Assembly (NCBI GenBank): GCA_021780585.1
Contig: JAJXYM010000036.1
Span: forward strand, 1-13,750
DNA length: 13,750 nt
DNA from: Deltaproteobacteria bacterium
GTDB taxonomy: Bacteria; Desulfobacterota; Binatia; Binatales; Binataceae
Direction of reading: 5' to 3'
Position numbers and translations under genes: made by a program. Below the pieces are notes generated by a model, which did no database searches, was not told the DNA's origin, and was given only the letters and a program-made list of their open reading frames with translations. Shown here in pieces: positions 5,862 to 13,353 of this stretch. The first letter of the stretch is position 1; every line of letters begins with the position of its first letter.

Positions 5862-6632
5862 TTATGCGATTCCCGACGCGGCGATCCGCGCGAACGAGTC
5901 AGCCTTCAAGCTTGCCCCGCCGACCAGAGCTCCGTCAATATCCGGTTTCGCCATCAAAGAGTCAACATTGTCGGGCGTGACGCTGCCGCCGTACAGGATC
6001 GGCAGATCGTCAGCCGCCGCGGCGAAACGATCGCGCAGCGCGTCGCGAATCGCGCCATGGACGATCGCGGCCTGTTCGGGCGTGGCGGTGCGTCCGGTGC
6101 CGATCGCCCATACCGGCTCGTAAGCGATTACGACCCGGCGCGCCTGCTCGGCCGGGATCCCGGCGAGGCCGGCCTGCAACTGACGCAGCACGACCGCGAG
6201 CGTGTGGCCGTGGTCGCGTTCGTCGGCGGTTTCGCCGACGCACAGAATCGGGACCATCTGGGCGGCCACGACGGCCGCGGCGCGCTTGCCGACCATCTCG
6301 TCGCTTTCAAGGAACAGATGGCGCCGTTCGGAGTGGCCTACGATAACGTGGCTTACGCCGAATGCGCGCAGCATCGCGGCCGAGACTTCGCCGGTGAAGG
6401 CGCCCTTTTCCTCGAAATGCATGTTCTGCGCGCCGAGCGCGAGCGAGGAGCCGGCCAGCGCCTGGGCCGCCGCCGGCAGGACCGGGAAGGCCGGCGCGAC
6501 CATCACCTCGCGGTCGCGGGCGAGTTTGGCGGCGAGCGGGTCGAGCGCGGCGCGAATCGCGGCGAGCAGGGCGCGGGCCTCGGCCGGCGTCAGGTTCATC
6601 TTCCAATTGGCGGCGAAAAGCTTTTTTCGCAT
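5862..6632 (-). CDS. tpiA: Triosephosphate isomerase
   Basis: TpiA interconverts dihydroxyacetone phosphate and glyceraldehyde-3-phosphate in the cytosol. The 256-residue (beta/alpha)8 barrel has every catalytic element: N9 and K11 in AANWKMN, electrophile H100 in VIVGHSERR, and base E172 in AYEPVWAIGTG. The phosphate-binding loop motifs ILYGGSV (near 212-218) and ALVGGASL (near 235-242) are intact. Length is normal for the family. It starts 70 nt after the end of pgk and lies 74 nt before secG, all on the minus strand, consistent with one gap-pgk-tpiA-secG transcript. The intergenic stretch after pgk (6633-6702) is GC-rich but holds no intrinsic terminator. Nothing in the sequence is truncated or altered. 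Confidence 0.98.
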   Translation of the reverse strand: MRKKLFAANWKMNLTPAEARALLAAIRAALDPLAAKLARDREVMVAPAFPVLPAAAQALAGSSLALGAQNMHFEEKGAFTGEVSAAMLRAFGVSHVIVGHSERRHLFLESDEMVGKRAAAVVAAQMVPILCVGETADERDHGHTLAVVLRQLQAGLAGIPAEQARRVVIAYEPVWAIGTGRTATPEQAAIVHGAIRDALRDRFAAAADDLPILYGGSVTPDNVDSLMAKPDIDGALVGGASLKADSFARIAASGIA

Positions 6633-6702
6633 CCGCGGATCCTTATCGCGTGCGTCGAGGCGCCGCGCCGGCGGGGGCCGGGCGACGCGCGCGGGTTACG
6701 CT

Positions 6703-7878
6703 TCAGACTTCGAGCGCCTTGACGCCCGGCAATTCGATTCCTTCGAGATATTCGAGCGTCGCGCCGCCGCCGGTCGAGATATGGCTGAAGCGCGCGGCCC
6801 ACGGATGGCCGGCGACGGCCGCGGCCGTGTCGCCGCCGCCGATCACGCTCATCACGCCGTCGAGATTGGCGAGCGCTTCGCCAACCGCAAGCGTGCCATG
6901 GGCGAACTCGGGCGTTTCGAACAATCCCAGCGGGCCGTTCCAGACGACGGTTTTGGCGCCGCGCAATCGTTCCACGAACTCGGCGACGGTCGCGGGACCG
7001 ATATCGAGGCCCATCCGGTCGGCCGGAATTTCGCGCGCGATCGCGACGGTCGGCCCCGGTTCGATCGATTCGGCGACGACATGGTCGATCGGCAGGACGA
7101 TCGCGACGTTGTGTTTGACGGCCGCGGCGAGCAGTTCGCGGGCGAGGTCGATTTTATCCTCCTCGACGCGCGATTTGCCGACATTTTCGCCCTGCGCGCG
7201 CAAAAACGTGTAGGCCATCGCGCCGCCAATCAAAATCGCGTCAACCTTGGCGATCAGATTGCGAATGACGCCGATTTTGTCCGAAACTTTCGCGCCGCCC
7301 AAAATCGCCACATACGGATGCGCCGGGTTCTCGGTGAGCGCGCGCAAGGCCTCGAGCTCACGCAGCATCAGGAAGCCCGCCGCGCGCTCCGTGATAAAGC
7401 GGGTGACGCCCGCCGTGGAGGCGTGGGCGCGATGGGCCGTGCCGAAGGCGTCATTGACGTAGACCTGTTTGCCGCGCGCCAGCTCATGGGCGAAATCGCG
7501 GTCGTTGGCCTCTTCCTCCGGATGAAACCGCAGATTTTCGAGCAACAGCGCATGGCCGGGCGCGAGGTCCACGACCATCCGGCCGGTGATATCGCCGATA
7601 CAATCGGGCGCGAGCGTGACCTTATGGCCGAGCGCCTGGCTCAGATACTCCGCGACCGGCTTCAGGCTTAAGTCGGTCGTGCGCTCCTTGGGACGGCCCA
7701 GATGGGAGCAAAGCACGGCCGCCGCGCCCTCGGCGAGGAGGTAGCGGATCGTGTCGAGGCTGGCGTCGATCCGATTGGCGTCGGTGATCCTGCCGGCCTC
7801 GAGCGGCACGTTGAAATCACATCGCACGAGAACCTTTTTGCCGTTCAGTGCGAGCTGCTTGATCGAACGAATTGGCAT
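6703..7878 (-). CDS. pgk: Phosphoglycerate kinase
   Basis: Pgk transfers phosphate between 1,3-bisphosphoglycerate and ADP in the cytosol. The 391-residue two-domain protein shows the substrate-binding N-terminal motifs VLVRCDFNVPL, SHLGRPK and LLLENLRFHPEEE with VNDAFGTAHRAHAST. The nucleotide-binding C-terminal motifs are ILGGAKVSDKI, VVWNGPLGLFE, GGGDTAAA and STGGGATLEYLEG. Thr in GGGDT and Leu in NGPLG replace the commoner Ser and Met, both conservative. Length is standard. The ATG start at 7876-7878 keeps 48 nt from the end of gap; a weak AGGGA lies 13 nt upstream. It is the second gene of the minus-strand glycolytic cluster, so expression most likely comes from the gap promoter. Confidence 0.98.
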   Translation of the reverse strand: MPIRSIKQLALNGKKVLVRCDFNVPLEAGRITDANRIDASLDTIRYLLAEGAAAVLCSHLGRPKERTTDLSLKPVAEYLSQALGHKVTLAPDCIGDITGRMVVDLAPGHALLLENLRFHPEEEANDRDFAHELARGKQVYVNDAFGTAHRAHASTAGVTRFITERAAGFLMLRELEALRALTENPAHPYVAILGGAKVSDKIGVIRNLIAKVDAILIGGAMAYTFLRAQGENVGKSRVEEDKIDLARELLAAAVKHNVAIVLPIDHVVAESIEPGPTVAIAREIPADRMGLDIGPATVAEFVERLRGAKTVVWNGPLGLFETPEFAHGTLAVGEALANLDGVMSVIGGGDTAAAVAGHPWAARFSHISTGGGATLEYLEGIELPGVKALEV

Positions 7879-7926
7879 CGCGGCAAACGTATCCCTGAAA
7901 TTCGCGAACCGCCGGGCGCGAGCCGT

Positions 7927-8931
<1,005 letters not shown>

Positions 8932-8963
8932 CGGTAAATCCTCCTGGCGAGTACGCCGAAAAA

Positions 8964-8969
8964 ATTATC
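8964..8969 (-). promoter_or_regulatory. gap: Candidate -10 box for the gap operon
   Basis: On the minus strand GATAAT (5 of 6 to TATAAT) stands about 33 nt before the gap GTG, followed by a T-run. A -35 at 17-18 nt spacing is poor (TTCGAA or TTTCGA). The placement is right, with a leader of about 25 nt carrying the AGGAGG, but the promoter is weak on paper or needs an activator. Confidence 0.3.
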
Positions 8970-9087
8970 GTTCCCAACCTACCACATTCGAAACGCCATG
9001 CCACGGTTTGGCGGCGTGAATGAAACAAATGGCGACACGCAACGTCTGATGGGCGAACGGCGCGCGCATCGTGGCGGCGCGGTAAAA

Positions 9088-9116
9088 TTGACTACGGCCG
9101 GAGAGCCGTAAATAAT
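9088..9116 (+). promoter_or_regulatory. Near-consensus sigma70 promoter of the tol-pal operon, with an inverted repeat in its spacer
   Basis: TTGACT (9088-9093, 5 of 6) and AATAAT (9111-9116, 5 of 6) are separated by exactly 17 nt, placing transcription start near 9123 and a leader of about 120 nt before tolQ. The spacer holds an inverted repeat, TACGGC (9093-9098) and GCCGTA (9105-9110), and a further GCCGTAA follows at 9128-9134. A regulator binding this dyad would sit directly on RNA polymerase's site. This is the main feature of the 8932-9242 gap. Confidence 0.6.
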
Positions 9117-9242
9117 GCCAATGTTTGGCCGTAACGGGATGAACAACGGATTAGCGCCGGCGCCTGATGAGTTGCGGGCGCGCGGCGCGCGGGAGCGAAG
9201 CGCGAACCGGCGCCACAGGGGGCCGCGAGGCGGAGGGGTCGG

Positions 9243-9944
9243 GTGAACGGCGCGGGCGGTCTTTCAGTGGTGGACCTGCTGCTGGGCACGGGGCCGGTGG
9301 TCAAGGCGGTCCTGCTCACGCTGGCGGGATTTTCGATCGCCAGCTGGGGCATTATCCTCTACAAGCTCGTGCATATTTCGCACGCGCGGCGTGAATCCGA
9401 GCGCTTTATCACGATTTTCTGGGAGTCGAAGAACCTCGCCGCGATCCATACCGCGAGCGTCGGCCTCAAGCGCAGTCCGGTGGCGCAGGTGTTTCGCGCC
9501 GGCTACCAGGAATTGCTGCAACTGACGCGCGCCAAACGTCAGGCGGTCGGCGCCGAAAGCGGCTTTTCGACCGATCTCGGCGGGGTCGAAAACGTCACGC
9601 GCGCGATGAAGCGGCAGGCCAACGTCGAGCTGGTCAAGCTGGAAAAAGGCATCCCGTTCCTTGCGACCACCGCGTCGACCAGTCCGTTCGTCGGACTGTT
9701 TGGCACGGTATGGGGCGTGATGACGGCGTTCATGGGGCTGTCGGCGGCGCATACGTCGAACATCCAGGCGGTCGCGCCGGGTATCGCCGAGGCGCTGATC
9801 ACGACCGCGTTTGGAATCGTGGTCGCGGTGCCGGCGCAGGTCTATTACAACCATTTCGCGACGCGGGTGCGCGAACTCGCCACTGAGATGGATAATTTTA
9901 CTTCAGAATTCCTGAATATCGCCGAGCGTCATTTCCTTTCCTGA
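9243..9944 (+). CDS. tolQ: TolQ, proton-channel subunit of the Tol-Pal motor (MotA/TolQ/ExbB family)
   Basis: TolQ and TolR form the inner-membrane proton-driven motor that energises TolA during cell constriction. The 233-residue protein has the family's three membrane segments (about 17-39, 137-164, 176-200) with a large cytoplasmic loop. The conserved stretches TSPFVGLFGTVWGVMTAF and GIAEALITTAFGIVVAVPA form the channel-lining helices. The start is GTG at 9243 with GGAGGGG at 9232-9238 upstream; the frame carries a short N-terminus before helix 1, as in other TolQ. ExbB is the alternative, but the following tolR-tolA-tolB-pal order settles TolQ. It is the first gene of the operon, 12 nt before tolR. 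Its GTG overlaps the stop of a short leader frame (GTGA). Confidence 0.95.
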   Translation: MNGAGGLSVVDLLLGTGPVVKAVLLTLAGFSIASWGIILYKLVHISHARRESERFITIFWESKNLAAIHTASVGLKRSPVAQVFRAGYQELLQLTRAKRQAVGAESGFSTDLGGVENVTRAMKRQANVELVKLEKGIPFLATTASTSPFVGLFGTVWGVMTAFMGLSAAHTSNIQAVAPGIAEALITTAFGIVVAVPAQVYYNHFATRVRELATEMDNFTSEFLNIAERHFLS

Positions 9945-9956
9945 CGAGCGTCCGCA

Positions 9957-10424
9957 ATGGCGTCGGACAGTCCTCAACGCGGGCAGTTGGCCTCGCAGAT
10001 CAACGTCACGCCGCTGGTCGACGTGATGCTGGTGCTGCTGATCATTTTCATGGTGACGGCGCCGATTATCCAGCAGGGCGTGCAGGTCAGCCTGCCGCGG
10101 GTCAAGGCCGCGGCGCTGCCGGGCAAAGAGGAGCAGTTCGTCATCTCGATCACGCGCAACAGCGAAATCTATCTTAACGACACGCGGATGAGCGCGGCGC
10201 AATTGACCGAGAAGCTGGGCGCGATCGCGGCGGAGCGGCCGGACCGCGAAGTGTTTATCCGGGCGGACGAAGCGGTTCCGTACGGCGAAGTGGTGCGGAC
10301 CATGGCGGCGATCAAGGCGGCGGGAATCGAGAACGTCGGGATGGTCACCGAGATGCCGCCGGCGGAAGGCGACGAAGCGGGGGCGGGGAACAGCGGGTCC
10401 AGACGTGGCGGCTCCAGTCCTTAG
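9957..10424 (+). CDS. tolR: TolR, ExbD/TolR-family motor subunit
   Basis: This 155-residue protein has a short cytoplasmic N-terminus, a single membrane helix (about 18-38) and a periplasmic domain. The helix contains INVTPLVDVMLVLLIIFMV with D22, the equivalent of the essential proton-carrying aspartate of E. coli TolR (D23) and ExbD. The periplasmic part (about 50-133) has the family's alternating strands and helices (VFIRADEAVPYGEVVRTMA). The C-terminal tail after 133 is low-complexity (AEGDEAGAGNSGSRRGGSSP). ATG 9957 lies 12 nt after tolQ's stop with a weak ribosome site, consistent with coupling. The last 20 nt overlap the tolA start. Confidence 0.95.
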   Translation: MASDSPQRGQLASQINVTPLVDVMLVLLIIFMVTAPIIQQGVQVSLPRVKAAALPGKEEQFVISITRNSEIYLNDTRMSAAQLTEKLGAIAAERPDREVFIRADEAVPYGEVVRTMAAIKAAGIENVGMVTEMPPAEGDEAGAGNSGSRRGGSSP

Positions 10425-11424
10425 TCTTGACGACCAGCCCAGCCGCTGGGGATACGTGGCGGCGATCGTGGTGTCGGCGATCGCGCACGCGGGACTGGTC
10501 TACCTCGCGCTGTTCGTATTGCCGGCGCTGATGGCGTCGCAGACGCCGCCGCCGGTCGCCTACACGGTCAAGATCGTCGATTCGATTCCGGCCGGAGACC
10601 TGGGCACGCGGCTGCCGGCGATCAATCGGGAACGAGCGCGTCCACGTCCCGTGGAACGCCGTCAGGAGGCGCGCAAGGAACCCGAGCCAAAACCGGCGCC
10701 GACGCCGCCCGCGATCAACGAGCGCAACGCGATCGCGCTCAACACGCTCCATCATTCGCCGACCCCCACCCCGACTCCCACGCCAGCTCCGACCCACGCG
10801 GCGACGCCCGCGCCGACCGTGACGCCCCATCCGCGGCCGACCCCGAAAGCGAAGCCGACGCCCAAGCCAAGAGCGAAGCCGAAGCCGACTCCGATCGCGA
10901 TGGCGAAGGCGGAGCCGACGCCCAACGTCAGGCGTGAACTGGAGAAGGTGCGCGAGCAGTTGCTGCGCGAGCATCTGGCGGAACTGAAGAAGAAGGCCGC
11001 GATCGAGGCGGCGCAAAAGGCCCATCCGTCGGCGAATCCGGGCAGCGGCCCGGTCGTCGCCGACCGCGAGCATCCTGGCGCCGGGATGGGCGTGGGATCC
11101 GGCAATGGCAGCGCGGGGATTCAACAGGACCCGGATTTTCTGCTCTACTACCAACAGGTGCAGGAGCGGATCAGGGATGCGTGGAGCTTCACCGGGGGCA
11201 ATCCGGATTCAACCGCGACGGTTGAATTCGGCATCAATCCGGACGGCAATCTCAATTCGATTAAGGTAACCCAAAGTTCGCGCGATCCGGCGTTCGACGA
11301 TTCGGTGGTGCGGGCGATTCGCGGCGCCGGTCCATTTCCGCCGCCGCCCGGAAAATACCGCCAGCAGTTTGCCGAAGGGGTCGAGGCGGTCTTCAAATTG
11401 AGCGAGCTCAAGGCGGGCGATTAG
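10405..11424 (+). CDS. tolA: TolA (TonB/TolA-family energy-transducing protein)
   Basis: TolA links the TolQR motor across the periplasm to TolB/Pal and the outer membrane. The 339-residue protein has one membrane helix (about 17-38) carrying S24-x3-H28, the Ser/His pair that couples TolA/TonB helices to their motors. Then comes a long Pro/Thr/Lys/Ala-rich stalk (about 96-173, with PTPTPTPAPT), a charged, probably coiled-coil segment (174-206), a Gly-rich hinge (211-238), and a TonB/TolA C-terminal domain (about 247-335, DFLLYYQQVQERIRDAWSF and VEFGINPDGNL). The stalk is TonB-like rather than the Ala/Lys/Glu helix of E. coli TolA; operon position argues for TolA. The start is GTG 10405, inside the end of tolR; annotators may call it 'energy transducer TonB'. 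Confidence 0.88.
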   Translation: MAAPVLSLDDQPSRWGYVAAIVVSAIAHAGLVYLALFVLPALMASQTPPPVAYTVKIVDSIPAGDLGTRLPAINRERARPRPVERRQEARKEPEPKPAPTPPAINERNAIALNTLHHSPTPTPTPTPAPTHAATPAPTVTPHPRPTPKAKPTPKPRAKPKPTPIAMAKAEPTPNVRRELEKVREQLLREHLAELKKKAAIEAAQKAHPSANPGSGPVVADREHPGAGMGVGSGNGSAGIQQDPDFLLYYQQVQERIRDAWSFTGGNPDSTATVEFGINPDGNLNSIKVTQSSRDPAFDDSVVRAIRGAGPFPPPPGKYRQQFAEGVEAVFKLSELKAGD

Positions 11425-11460
11425 GGCCGCGGCGGCGGAGGAGGGGGGCGAGGAGGATTC

Positions 11461-11511
11461 ATGACAAGGCCGAAGCAATCCGACGGGCGGACCCCCGCCG
11501 GCCGCCGATGA
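11461..11511 (+). CDS. Possible 16-residue leader peptide ORF upstream of tolB
   Basis: An ATG at 11461 is preceded by AGGAGG at 11451-11456, among the best ribosome sites in the window. It opens a 16-codon frame (MTRPKQSDGRTPAGRR) ending in TGA at 11509-11511. That stop overlaps the first possible tolB ATG (ATGA at 11508-11511) and lies just before the second (11520). The peptide is basic with no hydrophobic segment. The arrangement suggests termination-reinitiation control of tolB. Alternatively the ribosome site is simply fortuitous in a G-rich gap. Confidence 0.35.
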   Translation: MTRPKQSDGRTPAGRR

Positions 11512-11519
11512 GGCTTGGG

Positions 11520-12821
11520 ATGAAGACGATTTTCGCCGCGATCGCGCTCGCGATCACGCTGGCGCCGGCCGCCGCCGACGCGCAAATCCGCTTCGATATC
11601 AGCAAGGCGCCGACCGCCGCGCCGATCGCGGTTTCGGCGCTCAAGAATCTGGCCGGCGACGACGATCACGAAGTCTCGTCGCGATTCGACCGGGTGCTGA
11701 CGCGCGATCTCAAGCTGTCGAGCTACTTCCGCATCATCAATGCGAAATCGTATATCGAGGACGCGCAGAACTCGGGTTACGATATCGGGAAATTCAATTT
11801 CGCCGACTGGAGTTCGCTCGGCGCCGACTTCCTGGTCAAGGGCGCGGTCAGCCACGACGGCGACGCGATCACGCTCGAGGCGCTGCTGTTCGACGTGCCG
11901 CAGCAGCGGCGGGTGATGGGCAAGCGCTTCAGCGGCGGTCCGGGCGACGTCGGCGAGATGGCGCGGCGGTTCGCCGACGCCGTGCTGCAAGCGGCGACCG
12001 GCGTGCGCGGGCCGTTCGATTCGAAGCTGGCCTATGTTTCGACCGGCGGCGGCCGCTTCAAGGAGGTCTACACCTCATGGCTCGACGGCGGCGAGCTGTT
12101 CCGCGTCACCGATAATCCGACGATCAACCTGTTTCCGAGCTTCGACGGCGGCGCGCGCCATCTGCTCTACCTGTCGTACAAGACCTACGCGCCGCGGCTT
12201 TACCTGGTCGATTTGGCGCGCAAGGTGGAAACGCCGATCACGAGCGATCTCGGCCAGGCGGTGGGCGGAACGCTCACGCCCGACGGACAGATCGTGGCGG
12301 CGTTTTCGCGCGGCGGCCGCACCAATCTGTATCTGCTGGATGCGTCGGGCGGCGAGATTCGCGCGCTCACGCAAAACCGCGCGATCAACGTCAGTCCCTC
12401 GGTATGCGCCGATGGATCGCAGCTCGCCTTCACCTCGGATCGGGCGGGCACGCCGCAAATCTACGTCGCGAGCCTCGCGGGCGGCGACGCGCGGCGAATC
12501 ACCTATCAGGGTTCGTACAACACGGCGCCGGCCTTTTCGCCCGACTGCAAGAAAATCGCGTACGAGAGCCGGCAGGGCGGAGCCTTTCAGATTTTCACGA
12601 TCGCTGCCGACGGCAGCGGCGCGCGCCAGCTCACGGCGGCCGGCTCGAACGAAGCGCCCACCTGGTCGCCCGACGGCCGCTATATCGCCTTTGGTTCCCG
12701 CCGCGGCGGACGCTCCAGGGTCTACCTGATGCGCGCGCTCGACGGCTATGTAATCGCACCTTTAACAGAAGGAGAAGGAAATGACTCGAGTCCATCGTGG
12801 TCGGGATGGCTGGGCGGATGA
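11520..12821 (+). CDS. tolB: TolB, periplasmic beta-propeller of the Tol-Pal system
   Basis: TolB is a periplasmic protein that binds Pal and TolA. From ATG 11520 there are 433 residues: a Sec signal peptide (MKTIFAAIALAITLAPAAADA, probable cleavage before QIRF), an N-terminal alpha/beta domain to about residue 145, then a six-bladed propeller. The propeller has typical repeats such as PAFSPDCKKIAYES, PTWSPDGRYIAFGSRRGG and INVSPSVCADGSQLAFTSDRAG. I chose 11520 because GAGG (11510-11513) is 6 nt before it. ATG 11508, four codons upstream in the same frame, has no ribosome site but overlaps a leader stop (ATGA) and is the alternative. The last 41 nt are shared with pal, whose ribosome site lies in the tolB coding region. 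Confidence 0.95.
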   Translation: MKTIFAAIALAITLAPAAADAQIRFDISKAPTAAPIAVSALKNLAGDDDHEVSSRFDRVLTRDLKLSSYFRIINAKSYIEDAQNSGYDIGKFNFADWSSLGADFLVKGAVSHDGDAITLEALLFDVPQQRRVMGKRFSGGPGDVGEMARRFADAVLQAATGVRGPFDSKLAYVSTGGGRFKEVYTSWLDGGELFRVTDNPTINLFPSFDGGARHLLYLSYKTYAPRLYLVDLARKVETPITSDLGQAVGGTLTPDGQIVAAFSRGGRTNLYLLDASGGEIRALTQNRAINVSPSVCADGSQLAFTSDRAGTPQIYVASLAGGDARRITYQGSYNTAPAFSPDCKKIAYESRQGGAFQIFTIAADGSGARQLTAAGSNEAPTWSPDGRYIAFGSRRGGRSRVYLMRALDGYVIAPLTEGEGNDSSPSWSGWLGG

Positions 12822-13353
12822 TCTCGGCGTGCTGACCCGGGCCGCCGGCGTGGCGCTGATAACGTTTGCGCTCGTGCTTGGCGGATGCTCGTCGAAGCAG
12901 AGCGGCGCGGGCGCGGCCGGGGCGGGCGGCGGCAGCCAGCTCGGCGAAAACGGCCTGGGCGCGGGCGGCGGCAACTCGCTCGCGCAGGCGCAGGCCGGCA
13001 CGCTCGGCAGCGGCGCGCAGGGGCCGCTCAGCGATATTCACTTCGACTATAACGATTCGACCATCCGCGGCCAGGACGGCGAGATCCTCAAGTCCAACGC
13101 GCAATGGCTGCAGAGCCATCCCGGCAGCCGCGTCCAGATCGAGGGGCATTGTGACGATCGCGGCTCCGAGGAATACAATATCGCTCTCGGCGCGCGGCGC
13201 GCGCAGGCGGCCAAGGACTATCTGAGCACGCTGGGCGTCACCGCCGACCGGATGTCGACGATCAGTTACGGCAAGGAGTTGCCGCTTTGCACGGAAGAAA
13301 CCGACGACTGCTGGGCGCAGAACCGCCGCGATCATTTCGCTGTTTCACAATGA
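12781..13353 (+). CDS. pal: Pal, peptidoglycan-associated outer-membrane lipoprotein
   Basis: Pal anchors the outer membrane to peptidoglycan and is recycled by Tol. The 190-residue product has a lipoprotein signal with lipobox LGGC (C36), a flexible Gly/Ala/Ser linker (about 38-82) and an OmpA-like domain (about 84-187). That domain has IHFDYNDSTIR, EGHCDDRGSEEYN, LGARRAQAA and NRRDHF; D125 and R140 match the diaminopimelate-binding positions. The start at 12781 has a strong AAGGAG (12769-12774) 6 nt away but lies 41 nt inside tolB. This gives an unusually long n-region of about 20 residues with acidic DD before the hydrophobic core. GTG 12829 would give a standard signal but has no ribosome site. 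The gene ends ATGA-overlapped with the next one. Confidence 0.95.
   Translation: MTRVHRGRDGWADDLGVLTRAAGVALITFALVLGGCSSKQSGAGAAGAGGGSQLGENGLGAGGGNSLAQAQAGTLGSGAQGPLSDIHFDYNDSTIRGQDGEILKSNAQWLQSHPGSRVQIEGHCDDRGSEEYNIALGARRAQAAKDYLSTLGVTADRMSTISYGKELPLCTEETDDCWAQNRRDHFAVSQ

Noticed and set aside
5616..6722. 368-codon open frame on plus, opposite secG and tpiA
   Set aside because: Antisense shadow with skewed Arg/Gly/Ala composition; the minus-strand genes have complete catalytic motifs.
6202..7671. 489-codon open frame on plus, opposite tpiA and pgk
   Set aside because: It is the antisense shadow of two unmistakable enzymes in high-GC DNA. The translation is Arg/Ala-rich with no recognisable domain and no ribosome site.
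10345..11154. 269-codon minus-strand frame opposite tolA
   Set aside because: Its Arg/Gly repeats mirror the Pro/Thr/Lys codons of the tolA stalk; no independent evidence of coding.
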